NCBI GenBank assembly: GCA_038093515.1
Contig: JBBPSI010000083.1
Location: 1-64,000 of the forward strand
Direction: 5' to 3'
DNA: 64,000 nt
Source of the DNA: Butyriboletus loyo
Lineage: Eukaryota > Basidiomycota > Agaricomycetes > Boletales > Boletaceae
The notes below the pieces were generated by a model. It saw only the letters and a program-made list of their open reading frames with translations. It did no database searches and was not told the DNA's origin. This document shows positions 37,817-48,159 of this stretch, one piece after another. The translations under genes were made by a program, and so were the position numbers. Within the stretch, counting starts at the first letter, position 1. The number at the start of each line of letters is the position of its first letter.

Positions 37817-39990
37817 CGATGGAAGAGAAGCAGTGAGAGGGCAGGGAAGGGAGGGGCGGGTGAATGGGTGAGCTCACATACGGGAGTGCAGTTTTAAATC
37901 CACACATCTAACCCTGATCAAGTTTGATTTGTCTATACAAGGTTCATTGAAATTAGTTTTCTAATTGCCCTCGCCAGTACTTGTCCTATTTCGTTACTTG
38001 GATTGAATAGCATAGCCGCACATTGAATCAGAAATGATTGAGAAGTTGCGATTGAAGTCGATGACAGACTGTACAAAAGTTCAAATTGAAACTTGCCTTG
38101 TCCATTTCTCATTCGATTAGTGTGTACCGTACGATTCCTGCAGATGGTCCTCCCTCGACCAACAAAAGTTACAATTTATCAAATGTATCTGCAATGTTCG
38201 CGTTACAAAAAGTTTTTTTGCAACGTGCGGCCCTGGTTTTTCCTTCCCCGGCGCTCTGTCATTCAACGTTTCGACTCGTGGGTGTTGGGTTTCCTTGTCA
38301 TTGGTCTTACGATATCACTACTTCTGCAAGCTCGGCCTGATATGATCTATATGTTCGTAAGATAACGTGTGCTTTGTTCTCAGATCTCAGACTCGGTTTG
38401 CAATGGAGACAGTGGCGGTGGCGGCAGCCCTAGATGAATCGAGATCATCGGTGGAATAGACTCATTGCGCCGTGCGCTCGATCGGGGCGGCAGCTGCACG
38501 GGGGCATGATTGGAATGCCGCGAGTGCTGATCGTATGAAACAGAAGGTACAGCTGCTGATACATTGCGAGTGCTGGTCATCATCTGCAAGAAATCACTAG
38601 CGGTACATGACGACGAGAATGCTCGACACACAGTATACTAGTGGGATGAAGAATCTGTGTTTTTAGTGCCATTGGTATGCTAGTGGAAAGCCATGAATGT
38701 ATGGCAAGCCAGACAACCATGCTTGGTCTGTGCTTTGAATTTCTCCAACTGCATACCCATTTGTCAATTTGCAAAGTAAGGACTCCAGTCACTGTGTTTA
38801 AAATTTGCAAAACTCAAAAAGTCAATTGAGGTACATGGTATGAGAGAATAGCAAGCACAAAAGTACAAAGTGGGGTGATGACCATCAAACCTATGGCCAC
38901 TAAAATTTGGCAGAGCACTCAAATCCATCCAACCCCAAACCAGGCCACCTGCAGTACTTGTTGCACAAGTGTTGCATCTCAAAAAGAGCTAGTCCCAACT
39001 CTACATTCCCTTCCCTGAACAAGTTCTTGCCAAGACCACTAGTGTAGAGACTGAGACTGGGAGTAGTGGCAATAAACTCACTTGTGGGTAAGAATCTGTG
39101 GATCAGTTCAAAGTAGTCCATGACCAACAAAATATATTAATAAGTGAGCTGCTACTCCAAGGCACAATTTACTTACCCTGGTTGTGAGAGATATATGTAA
39201 GTTTCTTGGTTGCAAGGTATTGAACATGCTGCATAAAGGCCAGGAACTCAGTGATCTCATTTGCTACTGTGTTATGAGCACACAAGGTATTGCATCACCT
39301 CATCTCAGTCAATGGAGACAAAGGTCTCTGCGGGGGCATGTTTTTTTTGGTGGTAGAGAATGCAGCATATTCCCCAAAGAGCTTGAAGAATCACCAGAGC
39401 TACAGTTATTGCACTTTGATGTGCTCACATGCTATGGACATTATTCTTCAATGGATGTGACAGATACATAGTAAATCCCACATACATTATGGTTAAAGAT
39501 ATAGGGGATAGACAGCAAGCTTGATGCCATCTGGGATATGCATTCTGAATGGAAAAGGTCAGGTTCTGTGACAGGTAGAGATGACACAACAGACAGGTCT
39601 GTATCAAAGAGGTGATGAGGAAGTGGGAATCAGGCAGAGATCCTGCAGCTCGGGGTTGGAGGTAGTAGACATTGAGGGGGCAACAGCTGAAATTGCCGAG
39701 GTAGACAGGTGCCAGAGTCTCCGATCGTGCCTAATCGCCAGAGGTGCTGTCTGGCGTCATACCTGAAGTCTTACCAGACCCATCTCTACTACCTGAACCA
39801 CCCGACAACACCACGCAGTGACGGAATGGACCCTCGATCATTGCGCTTGAGAGGAAGTGGACAGAATGTGCAAGCTGCAACACTCAAGCCACTGGCTGCA
39901 AAGTGATTGTAACAAGAGCATCAGGAGGTGTCGAGGACATTAGAAATATGCCACAGAACCTGCGCAACACATTACATCTGCAAAGGCGCT
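37817..39990. other. No gene recognised; repeat-bearing, AT-rich
   Basis: 37900-38350 is the right end of the segment duplicated at 46130-46980. 38594-38640 matches 47272-47320 (gacgagaatgctcgacacac). 38701-38850 is inverted at 41551-41702. Frames such as 38900-39130 (minus, LVMDYFELIHRFLPTSEFIA) and 39184-39471 (plus) look weakly protein-like but have no recognisable domain. Confidence 0.4.
38701..38850 (-). repeat. Left arm of dispersed inverted repeat
   Basis: About 150 bp whose reverse complement (tattctctcataccatgtac, ...gactggagtccttactttgc) matches 41551-41702 at roughly 88-90% by eye. The arms are 2.7 kb apart. Confidence 0.65.
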
Positions 39991-40052
39991 ATGTAACGTT
40001 ATCGCTTGACTACTCTACCGCAGTCATTTGAGAGTTCTGATTGGACGATCTA
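39990..40052. repeat. Dispersed ~65-bp repeat, copy 2
   Basis: Second copy of the repeat at 14446-14510 (taacgttatcgcttgactac, tctaccgcag, gattggacga). No flanking target duplication found. Confidence 0.4.
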
Positions 40053-41550
40053 TAGATGGACTAACCAAACAGAGACTAGTTTGAGCTTTTTGGTCGGCTA
40101 AGTGGCCTTTTGGGTCGGCTACATTTGTAGATGTGCGAGGTGAGTCGGCTATGGATTGTAGATGTAGAATGCGAGCGCAGATGGTTAGGGCGGCTAGATG
40201 AAGAAAGCGTACCTGAGGTGACACCAGACGAGCCAGGTGATCCGGGCGGCAAAGCATATATGCCAAATAGTTTGGATACGTTCCCAAGATGTCCTGGAGG
40301 TGTGGGAACGAGCGCTTTGACGACCCGAGCAATTTGGATCGAGATACCGGATCAGGAGCTGATTTGGGTGACCGAGTCGAGTTGGGTAACGAGATCTCGC
40401 TGGGAGGTCCAGGAGGTGGCGCAAATAGTCAGGGCAGTTCCCACAGGTGTTCAGGAGGCCCTATGAGCGAGGGTACCCAGCGCTTGGACGTCCTAAATGT
40501 GCTATGCCAAGATATAGGGCAAAGGGGGTTTGGGGCGAGATGGTCAAACCGGGAGACGTTGAGGGCGATGGAACTTGCTGAAATGCTGGAGACCGTGCCG
40601 AATACGTGGGAAATGGATGGCGCAACAAGCGGTGCGCGCTGCGATTGCTGACTATAGGTGGTCAGCATGGACCGCGCAAGCGCACAAAGAGCGGCGTACC
40701 TGGACCATCCACAGCACCTAGCAGGTGTCCCAGACGACCTGCCGTACCAGTGGGCCCGCCGCACCGACCTGGAAAGCTCAAGCCGAAATCTAGAAGCATG
40801 AACTGAGTCAATACGAGAAAATGGACTTACCACGTTATACGGCCGTGCGACGCCGAATCGGGGGAATCGGATTTTCCGGTTATGTTGCATATGATCCACA
40901 GATGGTCTGGTTGCAGTCCCGAGGCGCGATATACGATGCTGACGGTGCTGGAGTCGATCGATGGTGACCGGCGACCGCACGCAGAGAAAGGACGAGCACA
41001 GATTAGTCGAGCCGCGATTTTCTATATATAGACACCGCTCGAGCGCTGCATTTTCGGGACGCATCGGACGCATCAGACTTCATACGGACAACTTCATTGT
41101 ATTGGGAAACCTTTGCGTTTTGATGCTGGATAGGTATTCATTTCATTCTTTTGATTTCATTCACTCTTTTCATCACAGCAGACCATGCTCCATATGAGGG
41201 AGAGATTACGAATAAGATGCGTGCGTATGCGGACGCAGCGCGATATGAGTTATGTAAGCAGACAAATGGCATGAGACGATTGTGGAACGCGCTTAGATGG
41301 GAGTTATATACTAAATCTAAATATTTGATATGATTGGTCAGTCGGGTGTTGTTGCATTCTGATAGCAAATGGTGTGCGGTTGTACAGCCACCAGATCATA
41401 CGTGCGTACAGTAGCTTTACATTAGTGACTAGTGACTACTTCTCCTTTTCAACATGCCGGTAGTTTGGGTGAACACCTTTTCTTCCGATGAGAAAGATGA
41501 GGTTAATAACAATATTTAAATCCTACTTCGTGCTTTGGTGTTCACTACAC
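40053..41550. pseudogene. Unassigned coding-like debris
   Basis: On the plus strand two overlapping frames read PEVTPDEPGDPGGKAYMPNS then, shifted, DDPSNLDRDTGSGADLGDRV and RETLRAMELAEMLETVPNTW. The composition resembles retrotransposon Gag-type linkers, but no zinc knuckle, protease or polymerase is visible. On the minus strand an equally long frame from about 41070 to 40024 is interrupted by a single TGA near 40430, with plausible introns at 40785-40830. Only one strand can be real; I cannot decide which. Confidence 0.25.
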
Positions 41551-41702
41551 TATTCTCTCATACCATGTACCTCAACTGACTTTTTGAGTTTGCAAAATTT
41601 AAACATGGTGACTGGAGTCCTTACTTTGCAAATCGACAAATGGGGTATGCAGTCGGAGAAATTCGAAGCACAGACCGAGCATGGTTGTCCGGCTTTCCAT
41701 AC
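41551..41702 (+). repeat. Right arm of dispersed inverted repeat
   Basis: Matches the reverse complement of 38701-38850. Similarity stops abruptly after the block ggctttccatac, suggesting a recombination or insertion boundary. Confidence 0.65.
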
Positions 41703-41884
41703 GAATGGCAGCGCCATAGCCATGAAAATGGCGCGTGGCGGTTCACAGGGTGCGCTTACTCTGAAGAATTTCGCTACGTGATGATGATAGCGTGGATAAG
41801 ATATCGCGAGGCGCGTGTCGGGACTCGGGCATGGCGTGCTACTGGCTCTTCAAACACTCGAAGAATTACTGTCATGCGAGTTCA

Positions 41885-41902
41885 ATATATATATATATAT
41901 AA
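41885..41902. repeat. (TA)n microsatellite
   Basis: Run of TA dinucleotides within a segment related to 47340-47400, where only a short degenerate version (ataatatataaaa) occurs. Confidence 0.7.
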
Positions 41903-41989
41903 CAAAGAACAGGAATGCCAGAAGGCGACGAGGACGTTTGAGGTACTGCTATGTAGTACTGCTAACGCTAGGTTGTGGTGGCGGGACGA

Positions 41990-42720
41990 AGACCGTGGAC
42001 CGTTGAAGTGATCGAGTCCCGCCCGACTCATTCATTCGGGTTGGCTCTCCATGGCCGCCTGAGAAGTTCCGGTCCTTCCGTTTCCGCCGTTGCGTCTCGC
42101 CACGGTGCACCTGCTCGTCCTGTATTGCCTCCAAAGTGGCGGCAAAGCCTTTGCTGGTTTGTGGGTACTTGGCTGTAAAGGTAGCATTGTCACAGCCCAT
42201 CCTAGTGTCCCAGTCATAAAAGCCACTCCCAAGTGTGGTTCCGCCACCTCCAATGCAGCGAGTCTATCCAAACCAACCACGAATCATTAGATACCGAAGT
42301 TGGGAGAGAACGACAACGCAACCGACCCTCGTAAATTGTGTAGCTTCCGGTAAAGCCCCGTTGGATCACAATCAAGCAAAGCCATACAACACGTCGATAC
42401 GTTCGCCGTGCTCAGCGGCTAGGCGAATACGAGATTCTTCGTTCCTGTCTTTGGCAGACAGGTGTTCGTGGAGATCGCGAATGAGATGTACAGTATAGAA
42501 ATCGTGCCGAGTTTGACGCGTCAGTGATGTGTGCAAGTGAAGTGGTTTGTATTGCCCCCGGGTAGTAAGCAAACCGATGTCGACGCCGACGCGGCAGAGT
42601 GCGTCGAGGATCTCGATGAAGGCCTACATAAGCATCAGCCCCAGAGCTAATGAGCCCCGACCTACCGAGTGCATGCATGACTGCACTCGCGGCGGTGGCC
42701 GTATATTCTAGAGTGTTCGA
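41990..42720 (-). pseudogene. Ankyrin-like protein fragment, copy 1
   Basis: The minus strand reads FIEILDALCRVGVDIGLLTT, RGQYKPLHLHTSLTRQTRHD, FYTVHLIRDLHEHLSAKDRN and EESRIRLAAEHGERIDVLYG, with ankyrin-type spacing (PLHL...; an AxxHG-like end). Downstream pieces include KYPQTSKGFAATLEAIQDEQ in another frame. Frame continuity fails between pieces, so it is probably a decayed gene. A second, shorter copy lies at 47470-48110. Partner or function cannot be inferred. Confidence 0.5.
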
Positions 42721-43570
42721 GGTCCTGCAATCGCGTTTGCCCTGGGTATGGTATCCATCAGTCACGTGAGCACGATGTGCCTGCTTCCATATTGCCAGCG
42801 GCACAAGCAACCGTCACTGTGTCTCCGACACGTATCAGATCAATCGATCATGGTCACATGCATCATCGATCCTGGGGAACCCCGTCCATCTTGCAGTTGG
42901 CACCAAGGACACAGCCCTACAGGCACTTTCGAGCAAGTAAATGCTCCGCTTCCAGGAGCTCCGAGTCTGTTCACGCGTTAAATTCCTGGAACATCGACTC
43001 GGGGTGAGCTTCGTGGTCATGGTCGTAGCGCTAGCGGATGGGCCTGATGTGACAGCCGAACATCGATCGATCGAGATCGAGAGTCGAAGAGTGTGGATGA
43101 TCGTGTTATGGAAGCCCTGTTTCGTCGCTCGACTTCAACTGAAGGTGGAGCGGATCGGTCGTTTGCTGGATCACTCCAAGGACTCGGATGTCAGGTCGGA
43201 TGCGTGTCGGGGGTTGCTAATGACACCATACGACGACCCACCGGGATTCGGTGGACGATGACGCTATGCTGGTCCCTGGATGAGTACGATCCGCCGTGCG
43301 TTCATGCAACAGAGACACTGCTGGGGCTGCCACCGGTGGTCCAGAAATCGACCTTTGCAACAAACACAAACACGGGGAGAAAAGAAAGTCGCTTGACGCT
43401 ATACATGGACACATGAAGACCTCTTTCAGCATTCACCCACACCGTTCGAGAGGCAGACGTCGCTCGGCGCTCATATGCATTGTATGACCCATGTGTGATG
43501 TATGATGTTTGACACCACTGGTTGCGTGATACAGTAGTAAAATTTTCCGCGCAACGCCAGCTCGACAATC
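42721..43570. repeat. Dispersed repeat region, no gene
   Basis: 43000-43560 shares blocks with 49640-50010, for example tggacgatgacgctatgctg and the word gctggggc...ccagaaatcg/ccagtaatcg. No intact frame or motif found. Confidence 0.45.
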
Positions 43571-43574
43571 TACC

Positions 43575-43850
43575 TCACGAAATCGTTTCTAGTGCTTGGC
43601 TCTCACACCCTCTCGTTCGGTGCCGTGTTATTGAAGGCGCAAGCCATCGATCGTCCTACGCAAAGCGTTTAATTTGCCATGGAACTCGTCGAACTCCAAG
43701 CCTGCAACTATAATACCGTGACCAAGATCCCGCCACCAGTGTCAAGAACAAGCGTCCGTCGTTCCTTCCTCTCGGCCTCAGCCTGATTCTATGTCAAGTG
43801 AACGGCATGAATAATTGTCCATATACTGTGCTACCCATATAGGTCCATAA
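43575..43850 (+). pseudogene. NSE3: Truncated NSE3 copy
   Basis: The sequence matches the third NSE3 exon (34230-34430; compare ggcgcaagcc, ccatggaactcgtcgaactc) and then jumps directly to the NSE3 stop and 3'UTR (gtcaagtgaacggcatgaat; compare 35254-35280). About 0.8 kb of the gene is missing. The remaining exon carries small insertions, including a frame-breaking change just before ccatggaac. This anchors the left end of the segmental duplication. Confidence 0.85.
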
Positions 43851-44054
43851 ATACTATCGATATCGACAATGTCACTACTTACTAGAAGGCATCTGACGCA
43901 TCAAATGTCATTCCTGTACTTGACACAAGGAAAAGGATCGTGTGCTATATCAGTAGTGTGTGTTATGCTAGGTATGTGCTATTGAAAGAGAATCGACTGT
44001 AGTTCCGAAAGCCTCAGGATTCTTTACGGCGCCACCCGAGTGTTGGCCATAGCG

Positions 44055-46051
44055 TCAGTCAAGGGGAACGCAAGCCTTTAACACAGTGGGGCTGCTCACA
44101 TAATCCTGGTCGTACTCTTGCGTGGTGTCGATCTTGATGGAAATATTATTTGGTATACGCTGAAAGAATAGTGAGACCATCTTCGACACCATCTCTTGAG
44201 AAACTTACGATTGCCGGAAATTCAATCGTACTATTATTTGTCGTCGTCGTTTGTTGCGTGCCTTCGAAAGAATGAAAGAAGTCATCGCAATCAAACCCGT
44301 CCCTTATCGCTTTGCGCGCGTTCAGGGTTGCAAGAAAGGAATTGCAATACACTGTGGAGAAATACATCAATAGTGGAACTTTGGACGCCGACAAGAGACG
44401 CACATCGGCCAAGGCTGAAATAGAATGCAGAGTTGATGGACGTGCTTGGCCACGCAACAATCTATCACAGGATCATCAACATCGACCAGTAATCACACGA
44501 ACCACGTGTCAATGCTCACAGATACCAGGGTAGCGACGGCACAGAGACTGTTGCGCTGTCAGTAATACGCTCCTTAATCAGAACACCAAACTCGCCTGGT
44601 CAACAAGCCAGTGTTGATGCTGAACACGATCTAGACCGCACTCGTCTTTCACGGAAAACGACATCATCAGCATGGACACTCACCAATCTGTTGACCATCG
44701 TATCAGATCTGACAACACGAACATTCAGAATGTGTAGTCAACGCGTGTGTAGAAATATTCACCGCCGGCAGCCAGTTCGCGACATATGCAACAGAGAACA
44801 AAGGAGCACGGCGATGAGAACGTCTGCTGCAACGGTGACTGCTTCAATCGCTATCATCGGACCCTGGGCGTGTCATCAGCGGGCCGTTCATGCGACTGGA
44901 ATTACCTCGTTACCTGGATGGTAGCCATCTGTGTAAAGGTTTGGAAGTGTACACTAAGCGTGTATGAGCAGAACGCCAACGAAACAAGATATGAAGTCGA
45001 AACATACGCCTTCCCAACAAAAACTATGCAGTGACGTCGGTGTCAATGCCTCCACAGATGGAATTACCCGGGACCCACCGAAAAGCAAAACTATGGCCGT
45101 CTTAGTATGGAGAAAGCGTATGGGAACATGCGACTCACCGAATTCACCAATGACCAGTATCATCTAGGGAAAAAGACTAAGAGATCAGATTGCACGTCCC
45201 AAAGCACACGACGTACCACAGAACCAGTGGCAAGCCAACTTTTTTTGCTGACTGCAAGCAGACTCAGTGACAGGGCTCGGTCGATAAATGGTAGAAACGT
45301 ACGCCAGTAGATGCGCATTGCCAAGAAGGACTGAACGAAGAATGCGGTGAATCCCTGATATGTATGGTAAGCCGGGAGAACGCAGTGAAGCCGAACGAAT
45401 GGCATACGGTGAAGAAGGCTTCGACCTGGATTACGAAATTGGTCAACGACGGTCAGGGAAGAAAACGATAGCGTACAATCAGACTCCTATGGGGAATGAG
45501 CACAAACAGATTGTGAGCTGGAATCCACTCACCAAACAACCTCCACGGGCGCTTCTTGCATTTCGAAGTTGATGACGAGATATGTGTAAGCTAGGGATGG
45601 GTGAGTACACATACATACCAGTGGCGATGGTCGTACTTGCCCGCATGCGTGATCAGAGCCTGGTTGCAGGTGTCTAACACGAAAACGCAAGCAACCTGCA
45701 ACACAAGATTCGGATGGAACCGACAGAGAACATTCTCGTAAACTGACCAGAAGCTTGATGTAACACGGGTCCGAAGGATAGCCGTTATAATAGTACCAGG
45801 TCTGAATGCATGTTACTGGCGTTGCACGCTAGCTTAGTAGGGCAGAAATGAAAAAACCATGGGGACGCACCTCCATATAGGCTATGGAAGGGATTGTGAG
45901 TACGGTTAGACTGTACAATGACATACACTCACACCGCAGATACGACGACGCCGATCAGTAGAGCACCTAAACTGGGATTGATGATCAATGATAGGACGGG
46001 GAAAGGAAGAGGGGAAGACAAGTACACATTGTCCCAGGGACCCACTAGCAT
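44055..46051 (-). pseudogene. DUF6534-like membrane protein, copy 2 (frameshifted)
   Basis: Duplicate of 35759-37816. It keeps the start (MLVGPWDN, LGALLIGVVVSAV), SDPCYIKLLV, the marker VYCNSFLATLNARKA and a tail IKIDTTQEYDQDYVSSPT, ending VPLD before TGA at 44055-44057. In the central helix copy 1 reads SFGFTAFPLAYLIYQGF, whereas one base is missing here (45368-45385), giving SFGFTAFSRLTIHIRD and then a stop. The C-terminal tail fits the family better than that of copy 1. It is a pseudogene unless the base is an assembly error. Confidence 0.7.
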
Positions 46052-46129
46052 TGATGGAAAAGAAGCAGTGAGAGGGCAGGGAAGGTGAATGGGTGAGCTC
46101 ACATACGGCAGAGTCTTAAATCCACACAT

Positions 46130-46980
46130 CTGATTGAGTTTGAATTGACTGGCTCATCAAAATTGGGCGAAGTCGCTGTCATTGCCGAGTCGCGTCCTAT
46201 TTCGTCACTTGGCTTGAAGAGAATAGCTACACATCAGTGAAACGGTTATTGGTCGGAACCACCGGTTAGCAGTCTGTAGCGCTCGGCTACACTAGGTTAG
46301 CACCGGAAACCAGCAACTGTTTTACTGATGCACCGCCACAACACAGTCTAGTCAGTCAATCACAGATTGCACAGAAGTTGAAATGACCATTTCCCATCGG
46401 ATTAGTTACTTGAACTGTACTGTCAACCAAGATATAACTTACATGTCCTCCCTCGATTGCAATGTAAATGCTGTCCTGTTCGCGTTCCAAAAATGTTTAT
46501 GCAACAGGCGCAAGACGTTGCCGAGGGCAATGTCACCCCAGTTTTTCCTCCCCCTGTTTTCCAACGGCGCTCTCTCGCCATTCGACTCTTACCTGGCTCT
46601 ATTCTTGGACACCATCAACCGCATCACTGTGAAACTGGTTCCTCGGCTAGGCGCCCCGCTCATGACCGAAGCTAGACAATCAGATCCGAGTCTTCTAAAC
46701 TTAAAAAAACTTGGCGGGCAATGGAAGAGTGGCTGAACCCTTTCATGCCCGGGGTAGGGCCGAGCGCCTGTCAGAAACCATTTACCGAGGACAGCAAGGT
46801 GACCGAGTACATACAAAATCCAGGGTGGAGTGTAGGCATTCAAGGAAGACGAAAGATATAGGTGCGTACGGTAGGTGATAGGCTTCACTTGAAATACCCC
46901 ACTCGATCCCACTGGCAGGGGTTCTGGACGACTCGATCTACAAGCTCCGCCTGATGCTGATCATGTTCGATACTTTCAAT
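46130..46980 (+). repeat. Right end of segmental duplication
   Basis: Matches 37900-38350 in patches (tgttcgcgtt, gtttttcctccccctg against gtttttccttccccgg, gctccgcctgatgctgatca against gctcggcctgatatgatcta), with several insertions. A 117-codon plus-strand frame at 46383-46736 has no recognisable motif. Confidence 0.5.
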
Positions 46981-47460
46981 CGGAAAAAGACATGGCACAG
47001 AGCGGATGGGAAGCACGCTTTGGCCCGAGCCGACTTGCTTGGTGAGATCTTGAGACGGGGGGAACGACGCCGCGAGAGTGTGTACGAGAACATGAGTGTG
47101 TGTCCCCGCCGCCGTCGTCTTCGAATCGTCTCCGAGGCGGTTATCGTATGTGTCGTGCGGTCAACCGTTGCGTATTGGGGAACGGGCAGTACAACTGCTC
47201 TAAGTTAGGGATACATCGCGAGTGGTGATTATACATCTGCGATACAAATCACGAGCACTCTAGCTACATAGTACTAGCGATACATGATGACGAGAATGCT
47301 CGACACACAGCAAGCGGGGAGATGAGATGAACTTTATGTCACGAGAAAAATATAATATATAAAAAGCGGGGATGTCCTCGCGGACATTTGAGGTACTAGT
47401 ACTGTCAACGCTAGGTGTGGTGAGCATGTGACACCGGCAGCGAGACGTCGGTATCAGAAC
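46981..47460. other. No gene recognised
   Basis: Only short frames. 47272-47320 repeats a block of 38594-38640, and 47380-47415 repeats 41935-41980 (tttgaggtact, aacgctagg). Confidence 0.4.
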
Positions 47461-47469
47461 GTGCGACGA

Positions 47470-48110
47470 ACACCGTTGACTGTTGAAGCGATCGAGTTCC
47501 GCCCAACTGATTTGGCTCTCCATGGCCGTTTCTACCGTTGCGTCTCGCCACGGTGCATCCCCTCGTCCCGGATTGCCTCCAAAGTGGCGGCAAAGCCTTT
47601 GCTGGTTTGTGGGTACTTGGCTGTAAATGCAGCATCGCCGCGGCCCATCCTAGGAGTGTCCCAGTCATCAAAGCCACCTTCAATGCAGAGTATCCAAACC
47701 AACCACGAACCATTAGATACTGAAGCTAAGAGAGAACGACGACGCAACTGACCCTCGTAGGTTCCGGTAAGCCCCGTTGGATCACAGCCAAGAAAAGCTA
47801 TACAACAGTCGATACGTTCGCCGTGCTCAGCGGCTAGGCGAATAGGAGATACTTCGTTCCTGTCTTTGGCAAACAAGTGTTCATGGAGATCGCGGATGAG
47901 ATGTACAGCATAGAAATCGTGCCGAGTTTGACGTGTCAGTGATGTGTGCAAGTGAAGCGGTTTGTATTGCCCCCGTGTAGTAAGCAGACCGATGTCGACG
48001 CCAGCGCGGCAGAGTGCGTCGAGGATCTCGATGGACGGATTAGGTAGCCTAAAATCTAAAGGCCCCGACCTACCGATTGCAGGCATGACTGCACTCGTAG
48101 CGTTGGCTTT
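47470..48110 (-). pseudogene. Ankyrin-like protein fragment, copy 2
   Basis: Second copy of 41990-42720. It reads SIEILDALCRAGVDIGLLTT, GQYKPLHLHTSLTRQTRHDF, YAVHLIRDLHEHLFAKDRNE and VSPIRLAAEHGERIDCCIAF. Here a 208-codon frame stays open, but it runs through a region where copy 1 shows an intron-like break, and the downstream part is frame-shifted relative to copy 1 (YPQTSKGFAATLEAIRDEGM). Whether it is expressed is unclear. Confidence 0.45.
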
Positions 48111-48159
48111 CGGCGTACGAAGGCTGCGGCGAGTGCTAGTGCTAGTGGGGCCGTTCAAT

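Noticed and set aside
40053..40660. LTR retrotransposon Gag
   Set aside because: The Asp/Gly/Pro-rich linker is suggestive, but no zinc knuckle, protease, reverse transcriptase, integrase or LTR pair is present.
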